Shown one piece after another: positions 50,943-62,300 of a stretch of DNA of 64,000 bases. Position numbers and translations under genes: made by a program. The notes beneath the pieces were generated by a model, which made no database searches, had not been told where the DNA came from, and was given only the letters and a program-made list of their open reading frames with translations. The DNA comes from Protonemura montana (taxonomy: Eukaryota > Arthropoda > Insecta > Plecoptera > Nemouridae): assembly GCA_947568835.1 (NCBI GenBank), contig CANOQG010000007.1, positions 1,674,001 to 1,738,000 on the forward strand, written 5' to 3'. Positions within the stretch are counted from its first letter, which is position 1. Each line of letters starts with the position of its first letter.

Positions 50943-53145
50943 TATGTCCTGCCCCATGTCTTGCCCCATGTCCCATGTCCTGCCCCATGTCCTGCCCCAT
51001 GTCCTGCCCCATGTCCTGCCCTTTGTCCTGCCCCATGTCCTGCCCCTTGTCCTTCCCCATGTCCTGCTCCATGTCCTGCCCCATGTCCCATGTCCTGCCC
51101 CATTTCCTGCCCCATGTCCTGCCCCATGTCCTGCCCCATGTCCTGCCATATGTCCTGCCCCATGTCCTGCCCCATGTCCTGCCCTATGTCTTGTCCCATG
51201 TCCTGCCCCATGTCCTGCCCCATGTCCTGCCCTATGTCCTGCCCCATGTCTTGCCCCATGTCCCATGTCCTGCCCCATGTCCTGCCCCATGTCCTGCCCC
51301 ATGTCCTGCCCTATGTCCTGCCCCATGTCCTGCCCCTTGTCCTTCCCCATGTCCTGCTCCATGTCCTGCCCCATGTCCCATGTCCTGCCCCATTTCCTGC
51401 CCCATGTCCTGCCCCATGTCCTGCCCCATGTCCTGCCATATGTCCTGTCCCATGTCCTGCCCCATGTCCTGCCCCATGTCCTGCCCCTAGTCCTGCCCTA
51501 TGTCCTGTCCCATGTCCTGCCCCATGTCCTGCCCCATGTCCTGTCCCATGTCCTGCCTCATGTCCTGCCCCATGTCCTGCCCTATGTCCTGCCCCATGTC
51601 CTGCCCCATGTCCTGCCCCATGTCCTGCCCTATGTCCTAACCCATGTCCTGCCCTATGTCCTGTCCCATGTCCTGCTCCATGTCCTGCCCCATGTCCTGC
51701 CCCATGTCCCATGTCCTGCCCCATGTCCTGCCCCATGTCCTGTCCCATGTCCTGCCCCATGTCATGCCCCATGTCCTGCCCCATGTCCTGCCCCATGTCC
51801 CATGTCCTGCCTCATGTCCTGCCCCTTGTCCTGTCCTATTTCCTGCCCCATGTCCTGCCCCATGTCCTGCCCCGTGTCCTGCCCCATGTCCTGCCCCATG
51901 TTCTGCCCCATGTCCTGCCCCATGTCTTGCCCCATGTCCCATGTCCTGCTCCATGTCCTGCCCCATGTCCTGCCCCATGTCCTTCCCTATGTCCTGTCCC
52001 ATGTCCTGCCCCATGTCCTGCCCCATGTCCTGCCCCATGTCCTGCTCCATGTCCTTCCCCTGTCCAGCCCCATGTCCCATGTCCTGCCCCATGTCCTGCC
52101 ACATGTCCTGCCCCATGTCTTGCCATATGTCCTGTCCCATGTCCTGCCCCATGTCCTGCCCTATGTCCTGCCCCATGTCCTGCCCCATGTCCTGCTCCAT
52201 GTCCTGCCCCATGTCTTGCCCCATGTCCCATGTCCTGCCTCATGTCCTGCCCCATGTCCTGCCCCATGTCCTGCCCCATGTCCTGCCCCATGTCCTGCCC
52301 CATGTCCTGCCCTATGTCCTGCCCCATGTCCTGCCCCATGTCCTGCCCTATGTCCTGTCCCATGTCCTGTCCCATGTCCTGCCCTATGTCCTGTCCCATG
52401 TCCTGTCCCATGTCATGTCCCATGTCCTGCTCCATGTCCTGCCCCATGTCCTGCCTCATGTCCTGCCCTATGTCCTGCCCCATGTCCTGCCCCATTTTCT
52501 GCTCCATGTCCTGCCCCATGTCCTGCCCCATGTCCCATGTCATGCCCCAGGTCCTGCCCCATGTCCTGCCCCATGTCCTGCCCCATGTCCTGCCCCATGT
52601 CCTGCCCTATGTCCTGTCCCATGTCCTGCCCCTTGTCCTGCCCCATGTCCTGCTACATGTCCTGCCCCATGTCCCATGTCCTGCCCCATTTCCTAACCCA
52701 TGTCCTGCCCCATGTCCTGCCCCATGTCCTGCCACATGTCCTGCCCCATGTCCTGCCCCATGTCCTGTCCCATGTCCTGCCCCATGTCCTGCCCCATGTC
52801 CTGCCCCTAGTCCTGCCCTATGTCCTGTCCCATGTCCTGCCCCATGTCCTGCCCCATGTCCTGTCCCATGTCCTGCCTCATGTCCTGCCCCATGTCCTGC
52901 CCTATGTTCTGCCCCATGTCCTGCCCCATGTCCTGTCCCATGTCCTGCCCCATGTCCTGCCCCATGTCCTGCCCCATGTCCTGCCCTATGTCCTGTCCCA
53001 TGTCCTGCCCCATGTCCTGCCCCATGTCCTGCTCCATGTCCTTCCCCTGTCCAGCCCCATGTCCCATGTCCTGCCCCATGTCCTGCCACATGTCCTGCCC
53101 CATGTCTTGCCATATGTCCTGTCCCATGTCCTGCCCCATGTCCTG
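50943..53145 (+). repeat. Domain III segment matching about 47920-49790 at offset 3,229 bp
   Basis: From about 51150 to 53020 the sequence follows 47920-49790 at a constant 3,229 bp, with landmarks at 51490 and 52810, again spaced 1,320 bp. Near 53030 it leaves that alignment and enters the CCTTCCCCTGTCCAGCC module early, skipping about 300 bp present in the other copy. Confidence 0.8.
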
Positions 53146-53801
53146 CCCCATTTTCTGCTCCATGTCCTGCCCCATGTCCTGCCCCATGTCCCATGTCATG
53201 CCCCAGGTCCTGCCCCATGTCCTGCCCCATGTCCTGCCCCATGTCCTGCCCCATGTCCTGCCCTATGTCCTGTCCCATGTCCTGCCCCTTGTCCTGCCCC
53301 ATGTCCTGCTACATGTCCTGCCCCATGTCCCATGTCCTGCCCCATTTCCTAACCCATGTCCTGCCCCATGTCCTGCCCCATGTCCTGCCACATGTCCTGC
53401 CCCATGTCCTGCCCCATGTCCTGTCCCATGTCCTGCCCCATGTCCTGCCCCATGTCCTGCCCCTAGTCCTGCCCTATGTCCTGTCCCATGTCCTGCCCCA
53501 TGTCCTGCCCCATGTCCTGTCCCATGTCCTGCCTCATGTCCTGCCCCATGTCCTGCCCTATGTTCTGCCCCATGTCCTGCCCCATGTCCTGTCCCATGTC
53601 CTGCCCCATGTCCTGCCCCATGTCCTGCCCCATGTCCTGCCCTATGTCCTGTCCCATGTCCTGCCCCATGTCCTGCCCCATGTCCTGCTCCATGTCCATC
53701 CCCTGTCCAGCCCCATGTCCCATGTCCTGCCCCATGTCCTGCCACATGTCCTGCCCCATGTCTTGCCATATGTCCTGTCCCATGTCCTGCCCCATGTCCT
53801 G
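52490..53801 (+). repeat. 656-bp tandem duplication containing two cores
   Basis: The block starting at the CATTTTCTGCTCC monomer near 52494 recurs from about 53150. Landmarks are at 52810 and 53466 and the TAA variants at 52696 and 53352, all 656 bp apart. One visible difference lies in the CCTTCCCC module: TCCATCCCC (A at 53698) in the second copy against TCCTTCCCC near 53042. Confidence 0.85.
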
Positions 53802-56800
53802 CCCTATGTCCTGCCCCATGTCCTGCCCCATGTCCTGCTCCATGTCCTGCCCCATGTCTTGCCCCATATCCCATGTCCTGCCTCATGTCCTGCCCCATGT
53901 CCTGCCCCATGTCCTGCCCCATGTCCTGCCCCATGTCCTGCCCCATGTCCTGCCCTATGTCCTGCCCCATGTCCTGCCCCATGTCCTGCCCTATGTCCTG
54001 TCCCATGTCCTGTCCCATGTCCTGCCCTATGTCCTGTCCCATGTCCTGTCCCATGTCATGTCCCATGTCCTGCTCCATGTCCTGCCCCATGTCCTGCCTC
54101 ATGTCCTGCCCTATGTCCTGCCCCATGTCCTGCCCCATTTTCTGCTCCATGTCCTGCCCCATGTCCTGCCCCATGTCCCATGTCATGCCCCAGGTCCTGC
54201 CCCATGTCCTGCCCCATGTCCTGCCCCATGTCCTGCCCCATGTCCTGCCCTATGTCCTGTCCCATGTCCTGCCCCTTGTCCTGCCCCATGTCCTGCTACA
54301 TGTCCTGCCCCATGTCCCATGTCCTGCCCCATTTCCTAACCCATGTCCTGTCCCATGTCCTGCCCCATGTCCTGCCACATGTCCTGCCCCATGTCCTGCC
54401 CCATGTCCTGTCCCATGTCCTGCCCCATGTCCTGCCCCATGTCCTGCCCCTAGTCCTGCCCTATGTCCTGTCCCATGTCCTGCCCCATGTCCTGCCCCAT
54501 GTCCTGTCCCATGTCCTGCCTCATGTCCTGCCCCATGTCCTGCCCTATGTTCTGCCCCATGTCCTGCCCCATGTCCTGTCCCATGTCCTGCCCCATGTCC
54601 TGCCCCATGTCCTGCCCCATGTCCTGCCCTATGTCCTGTCCCATGTCCTGCCCCATGTCCTGCCCCATGTCCTGCCCTATGTCCTGTCCCATGTCCTGCC
54701 TCATGTCCTGCCCCATGTCCTGCCCTATGTCCTGCCCGATGTCCTGCCCCATGTCCTGCCCCATGTCCTGCCCTATGTCCTGCCCCATGTCCTGCCCTAT
54801 GTCCTGTCCCATGTCCTGCTCCATGTCCTGCCCCATGTCCTGCCCCATGTCCCATGTCCTGTCCCATGTCCTGTTCCATGTCCCATGTCCTGCCCCATGT
54901 CCTGCCCCTTATCCTGTCCCATTTCCTGCCCCATGTCCTACCCCATGTCCTGCCCCATGTCCTGCCCCATGTCCTGCCCCATGTCCTGCCTCATGTCCTG
55001 CCCCATGTCTTGCCCCATGTCCCATGTCCTGCCCCATGTCCTGCCCCATGTCCTGCCCCATGTCCTGCCCTATGTCCTGTCTTATGTCCTGCCCCATGTA
55101 ATGCCCCATGTCCTGCTCCATGTCCTCCCCCTGTCCTGCCCTATGTCTTATGTCCTGCCCCATGTCCTGCCTCATGGCCTGCCCCATGTCCTGCCCTATG
55201 TCCTGTCCCATGTCCTGCCCCATTTCCTGCCCCATATCCTGCTCCATGTCCTGCCCCATGTCCTGCCCCATGTCCCGCTCCATGTCCTCCCCCTGTCCTG
55301 CCTCATGTCCCATGTCCTGCCCCATGTCCTGCCCCATGTCCTGCCCCATGTCCTGTCCCATGTCCTGTCCCATGTCCTGCCCCATGTTTTGCCCCATGTC
55401 CTGTCCAATGTCCTGCCTCATGTCCTGCCCCATGTCCTGCCCCATGTCCTGCCCCATGTCCTGCCCCATGTCCTGTCCCATGTCCTGCCCCATGTCATGC
55501 CCCATGTCCTGCCCCATGTCCTGCCCCATGTCCCATGTCCTGCCCCATGTCCTGCCCTTTGTCCTGTCCCATTTCCTGCCCCATGTCCTGCCCCATGTCC
55601 TGCCCCATGTCCTGCCCCATGTCCTGCCCCATGTCCTTCCATATGTCCTGTCCCATGTCCTGCCCCATGTCCTGCCCATGTCCTGCTCCATGTCCTCCCC
55701 CTGTCCTGCCCCATGTCCCATGTCCTGCCCCATGTCCTGCCCCATGTCCTGCCCCATGTCCTGCCCTATGTCTTGTCCCATGTCCTGCCCCATGTCCTGC
55801 CCCATGTCCTGCCCTATGTCCTGCCCCATGTCTTGCCCCATGTCCCATGTCCTGCCCCATGTCCTGCCCCATGTCCTGCCCCATGTCCTGCCCTTTGTCC
55901 TGCCCCATGTCCTGCCCCTTGTCCTTCCCCATGTCCTGCTCCATGTCCTGCTCCATGTCCCATGTCCTGCCCCATTTCCTGCCCCATGTCCTGCCCCATG
56001 TCCTGCCCCATGTCCTGCCATATGTCCTGTCCCATGTCCTGCCCCATGTCCTGCCCCATGTCCTGCCCCTAGTCCTGCCCTATGTCCTGTCCCATGTCCT
56101 GCCCCATTTCCTGCTCCATGTCCTGCCCCATGTCCTGCCCCATGTCCCATGTCATGCCCCAGGTCCTGCCCCATGTCCTGCCCCATGTCCTGCCCCATGT
56201 CCTGCCCCATGTCCTGCCCTATGTCCTGTCCCATGTCCTGCCCCTTGTCCTGCCCCATGTCCTGCTACATGTCCTGCCCCATGTCCCATGTCCTGCCCCA
56301 TTTCCTAACCCATGTCCTGCCCCATGTCCTGCCCCATGTCCTGCCACATGTCCTGCCCCATGTCCTGCCCCATGTCCTGTCCCATGTCCTGCCCCATGTC
56401 CTGCCCCATGTCCTGCCCCTAGTCCTGCCCTATGTCCTGTCCCATGTCCTGCCCCATGTCCTGCCCCATGTCCTGTCCCATGTCCTGCCTCATGTCCTGC
56501 CCCATGTCCTGCCCTATGTCCTGCCCCATGTCCTGCCCCATGTCCTGTCCCATGTCCTGCCCCATGTCCTGCCCCATGTCCTGCCCCATGTCCTGCCCTA
56601 TGTCCTGTCCCATGTCCTGCCCCATGTCCTGCCCCATGTCCTGCCCTATGTCCTGCCCCATGTCTTGCCCCATGTCCCATGTCCTGCCCCATGTCCTGCC
56701 CCATGTCCTGCCCCATGTCCTGCCCTATGTCCTGCCCCATGTCCTGCCCCATTTTCTGCTCCATGTCCCGCCCCATGTCCTGCCCCATGTCCCATGTCAT

Positions 56801-59300
56801 GCCCCATGTCCTGCCCCATGTCCTGCCCCATGTCCTGTCCCATGTCCTGCTCCATGTCCTGCCCCATGTCTTACCTCATGTCCCATGTCCTGCCTCATGT
56901 CCTGCCCCATGTCCTGCCCCATATCCTGCCCCATGTCCTGCCCCATGTCCTGCCCCATGTCCTGTCCCATGTCCTGCCCAATGTCCTGCCCCATGTCCTG
57001 CTCCATGTCCTGCCCCATGTCCTGCCCCATGTCCTGCCCTATGTCCTGCCCCATGTCCTGCCCCATGTCCTGCCCCATGTCCTGCCCTATGTCCTGCCCC
57101 ATGTCCTGCCCCATGTCCTGCCCTATGTCCTGTCCCATGTCCTGTCCCATGTCATGTCCCATGTCCTGCTCCATGTTCTGCCCCATGTCCTGCCCCATGT
57201 CCTGTCCCATGTCCTGCCCCATGTCCTGCCCCATGTCCTGCCCCATGTCCTGCCCCATGTCCTGCCCCATGTCCTGCCCCATGTCCTGCCGTATGTCCTG
57301 CCCCATGTCCTGCCCCATTTCCTGCCCTATGTTCTGCCCCATGTCCTGCCCTATGTCCTGCCCCATGTCCTGCCCCATGTCCTGCCCCATGTCCTGCCCT
57401 ATGTCCTAACCCATGTCCTGCCCTATGTCCTGTCCCATGTCCTGCTCCATGTCCTGCCCCATGTCCTGCCCCATGTCCCATGTCCTGCCCCATGTCCTGC
57501 CCCATGTCCTGTCCCATGTCCTGCCCCATGTCATGCCCCATGTCCTGCCCCATGTCCTGCCCCATGTCCCATGTCCTGCCTCATGTCCTGCCCCTTGTCC
57601 TGTCCTATTTCCTGCCCCATGTCCTGCCCCATGTCCTGCCCCGTGTCCTGCCCCATGTCCTGCCCCATGTTCTGCCCCATGTCCTGCCCCATGTCTTGCC
57701 CCATTTCCCATGTCCTGCTCCATGTCCTGCCCCATGTCCTGCCCCATGTCCTTCCCTATGTCCTGTCCCATGTCCTGCCCCATGTCCTGCCCCATGTCCT
57801 GCCCCATGTCCTGCTCCATGTCCTTCCCCTGTCCAGCCCCATGTCCCATGTCCTGCCCCATGTCCTGCCACATGTCCTGCCCCATGTCTTGCCATATGTC
57901 CTGTCCCATGTCCTGCCCCATGTCCTGCCCTATGTCCTGCCCCATGTCCTGCCCCATGTCCTGCTCCATGTCCTGCCCCATGTCTTGCCCCATGTCCCAT
58001 GTCCTGCCTCATGTCCTGCCCCATGTCCTGCCCCATGTCCTGCCCCATGTCCTGCCCCATGTCCTGCCCCATGTCCTGCCCTATGTCCTGCCCCATGTCC
58101 TGCCCCATGTCCTGCCCTATGTCCTGTCCCATGTCCTGTCCCATGTCCTGCCCTATGTCCTGTCCCATGTCCTGTCCCATGTCATGTCCCATGTCCTGCT
58201 CCATGTCCTGCCCCATGTCCTGCCTCATGTCCTGCCCTATGTCCTGCCCCATGTCCTGCCCCATTTCCTGCTCCATGTCCTGCCCCATGTCCTGCCCCAT
58301 GTCCCATGTCATGCCCCAGGTCCTGCCCCATGTCCTGCCCCATGTCCTGCCCCATGTCCTGCCCCATGTCCTGCCCTATGTCCTGTCCCATGTCCTGCCC
58401 CTTGTCCTGCCCCATGTCCTGCTACATGTCCTGCCCCATGTCCCATGTCCTGCCCCATTTCCTAACCCATGTCCTGCCCCATGTCCTGCCCCATGTCCTG
58501 CCACATGTCCTGCCCCATGTCCTGCCCCATGTCCTGTCCCATGTCCTGCCCCATGTTCTGCCCCATGTCCTGCCCCTAGTCCTGCCCTATGTCCTGTCCC
58601 ATGTCCTGCCCCATGTCCTGCCCCATGTCCTGTCCCATGTCCTGCCTCATGTCCTGCCCCATGTCCTGCCCTATGTTCTGCCCCATGTCCTGCCCCATGT
58701 CCTGTCCCATGTCCTGCCCCATGTCCTGCCCCATGTCCTGCCCCATGTCCTGCCCTATGTCCTGTCCCATGTCCTGCCCCATGTCCTGCCCCATGTCCTG
58801 CCCTATGTCCTGTCCCATGTCCTGCCTCATGTCCTGCCCCATGTCCTGCCCTATGTCCTGCCCGATGTCCTGCCCCATGTCCTGCCCCATGTCCTGCCCT
58901 ATGTCCTGCCCCATGTCCTGCCCTATGTCCTGTCCCATGTCCTGCTCCATGTCCTGCCCCATGTCCTGCCCCATGTCCCATGTCCTGTCCCATGTCCTGT
59001 TCCATGTCCCATGCCCTGCCCCATGTCCTGCCCCTTATCCTGTCCCATTTCCTGCCCCATGTCCTACCCCATGTCCTGCCCCATGTCCTGCCCCATGTCC
59101 TGCCCCATGTCCTGCCTCATGTCCTGCCCCATGTCTTGCCCCATGTCCCATGTCCTGCCCCATGTCCTGCCCCATGTCCTGCCCCATGTCCTGCCCTATG
59201 TCCTGTCTTATGTCCTGCCCCATGTAATGCCCCATGTCCTGCTCCATGTCCTCCCCCTGTCCTGCCCTATGTCTTATGTCCTGCCCCATGTCCTGCCTCA
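53490..59300 (+). repeat. 5,812-bp tandem duplication, left copy
   Basis: It contains landmarks at 54453, 56072, 56422 and 58579, and Domain I-like modules (TCCCGCCCC near 56766, CTTACCTC near 56871, CCCATATCC near 56920) embedded in Domain III sequence. The part 53490-58190 is repeated from about 59300 to the window end. The part about 57775-59300 is also repeated at 59461-60980 at offset 1,686 bp. Confidence 0.9.
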
Positions 59301-62300
59301 TGTCCTGCCCCATGTCCTGCCCCATGTCCTGTCCCATGTCCTGCCTCATGTCCTGCCCCATGTCCTGCCCTATGTTCTGCCCCATGTCCTGCCCCATGTC
59401 CTGTCCCATGTCCTGCCCCATGTCCTGCCCCATGTCCTGCCCCATGTCCTGCCCTATGTCCTGTCCCATGTCCTGCCCCATGTCCTGCCCCATGTCCTGC
59501 TCCATGTCCTTCCCCTGTCCAGCCCCATGTCCCATGTCCTGCCCCATGTCCTGCCACATGTCCTGCCCCATGTCTTGCCATATGTCCTGTCCCATGTCCT
59601 GCCCCATGTCCTGCCCTATGTCCTGCCCCATGTCCTGCCCCATGTCCTGCTCCATGTCCTGCCCCATGTCTTGCCCCATGTCCCATGTCCTGCCTCATGT
59701 CCTGCCCCATGTCCTGCCCCATGTCCTGCCCCATGTCCTGCCCCATGTCCTGCCCCATGTCCTGCCCTATGTCCTGCCCCATGTCCTGCCCCATGTCCTG
59801 CCCTATGTCCTGTCCCATGTCCTGTCCCATGTCCTGCCCTATGTCCTGTCCCATGTCCTGTCCCATGTCATGTCCCATGTCCTGCTCCATGTCCTGCCCC
59901 ATGTCCTGCCTCATGTCCTGCCCTATGTCCTGCCCCATGTCCTGCCCCATTTTCTGCTCCATGTCCTGCCCCATGTCCTGCCCCATGTCCCATGTCATGC
60001 CCCAGGTCCTGCCCCATGTCCTGCCCCATGTCCTGCCCCATGTCCTGCCCCATGTCCTGCCCTATGTCCTGTCCCATGTCCTGCCCCTTGTCCTGCCCCA
60101 TGTCCTGCTACATGTCCTGCCCCATGTCCCATGTCCTGCCCCATTTCCTAACCCATGTCCTGCCCCATGTCCTGCCCCATGTCCTGCCACATGTCCTGCC
60201 CCATGTCCTGCCCCATGTCCTGTCCCATGTCCTGCCCCATGTCCTGCCCCATGTCCTGCCCCTAGTCCTGCCCTATGTCCTGTCCCATGTCCTGCCCCAT
60301 GTCCTGCCCCATGTCCTGTCCCATGTCCTGCCTCATGTCCTGCCCCATGTCCTGCCCTATGTTCTGCCCCATGTCCTGCCCCATGTCCTGTCCCATGTCC
60401 TGCCCCATGTCCTGCCCCATGTCCTGCCCCATGTCCTGCCCTATGTCCTGTCCCATGTCCTGCCCCATGTCCTGCCCCATGTCCTGCCCTATGTCCTGTC
60501 CCATGTCCTGCCTCATGTCCTGCCCCATGTCCTGCCCTATGTCCTGCCCGATGTCCTGCCCCATGTCCTGCCCCATGTCCTGCCCTATGTCCTGCCCCAT
60601 GTCCTGCCCTATGTCCTGTCCCATGTCCTGCTCCATGTCCTGCCCCATGTCCTGCCCCATGTCCCATGTCCTGTCCCATGTCCTGTTCCATGTCCCATGT
60701 CCTGCCCCATGTCCTGCCCCTTATCCTGTCCCATTTCCTGCCCCATGTCCTACCCCATGTTCTGCCCCATGTCCTGCCCCATGTCCTGCCCCATGTCCTG
60801 CCTCATGTCCTGCCCCATGTCTTGCCCCATGTCCCATGTCCTGCCCCATGTCCTGCCCCATGTCCTGCCCCATGTCCTGCCCTATGTCCTGTCTTATGTC
60901 CTGCCCCATGTAATGCCCCATGTCCTGCTCCATGTCCTCCCCCTGTCCTGCCCTATGTCTTATGTCCTGCCCCATGTCCTGCCTCATGGCCTGCCCCATG
61001 TCCTGCCCTATGTCCTGTCCCATGTCCTGCCCCATTTCCTGCCCCATATCCTGCTCCATGTCCTGCCCCATGTCCTGCCCCATGTCCCGCTCCATGTCCA
61101 CCCCCTGTCCTGCCTCATGTCCCATGTCCTGCCCCATGTCCTGCCCCATGTCCTGCCCCATGTCCTGTCCCATGTCCTGTCCCATGTCCTGCCCCATGTT
61201 TTGCCCCATGTCCTGTCCAATGTCCTGCCTCATGTCCTGCCCCATGTCCTGCCCCATGTCCTGCCCCATGTCCTGCCCCATGTCCTGTCCCATGTCCTGC
61301 CCCATGTCATGCCCCATGTCCTGCCCCATGTCCTGCCCCATGTCCCATGTCCTGCCCCATGTCCTGCCCTTTGTCCTGTCCCATTTCCTGCCCCATGTCC
61401 TGCCCCATGTCCTGCCCCATGTCCTGCCCCATGTCCTGCCCCATGTCCTTCCATATGTCCTGTCCCATGTCCTGCCCCATGTCCTGCCCATGTCCTGCTC
61501 CATGTCCTCCCCCTGTCCTGCCCCATGTCCCATGTCCTGCCCCATGTCCTGCCCCATGTCCTGCCCCATGTCCTGCCCTATGTCTTGTCCCATGTCCTGC
61601 CCCATGTCCTGCCCCATGTCCTGCCCTATGTCCTGCCCCATGTCTTGCCCCATGTCCCATGTCCTGCCCCATGTCCTGCCCCATGTCCTGCCCCATGTCC
61701 TGCCCTTTGTCCTGCCCCATGTCCTGCCCCTTGTCCTTCCCCATGTCCTGCTCCATGTCCTGCTCCATGTCCCATGTCCTGCCCCATTTCCTGCCCCATG
61801 TCCTGCCCCATGTCCTGCCCCATGTCCTGCCATATGTCCTGTCCCATGTCCTGCCCCATGTCCTGCCCCATGTCCTGCCCCTAGTCCTGCCCTATGTCCT
61901 GTCCCATGTCCTGCCCCATTTCCTGCTCCATGTCCTGCCCCATGTCCTGCCCCATGTCCCATGTCATGCCCCAGGTCCTGCCCCATGTCCTGCCCCATGT
62001 CCTGCCCCATGTCCTGCCCCATGTCCTGCCCTATGTCCTGTCCCATGTCCTGCCCCTTGTCCTGCCCCATGTCCTGCTACATGTCCTGCCCCATGTCCCA
62101 TGTCCTGCCCCATTTCCTAACCCATGTCCTGCCCCATGTCCTGCCCCATGTCCTGCCACATGTCCTGCCCCATGTCCTGCCCCATGTCCTGTCCCATGTC
62201 CTGCCCCATGTCCTGCCCCATGTCCTGCCCCTAGTCCTGCCCTATGTCCTGTCCCATGTCCTGCCCCATGTCCTGCCCCATGTCCTGTCCCATGTCCTGC

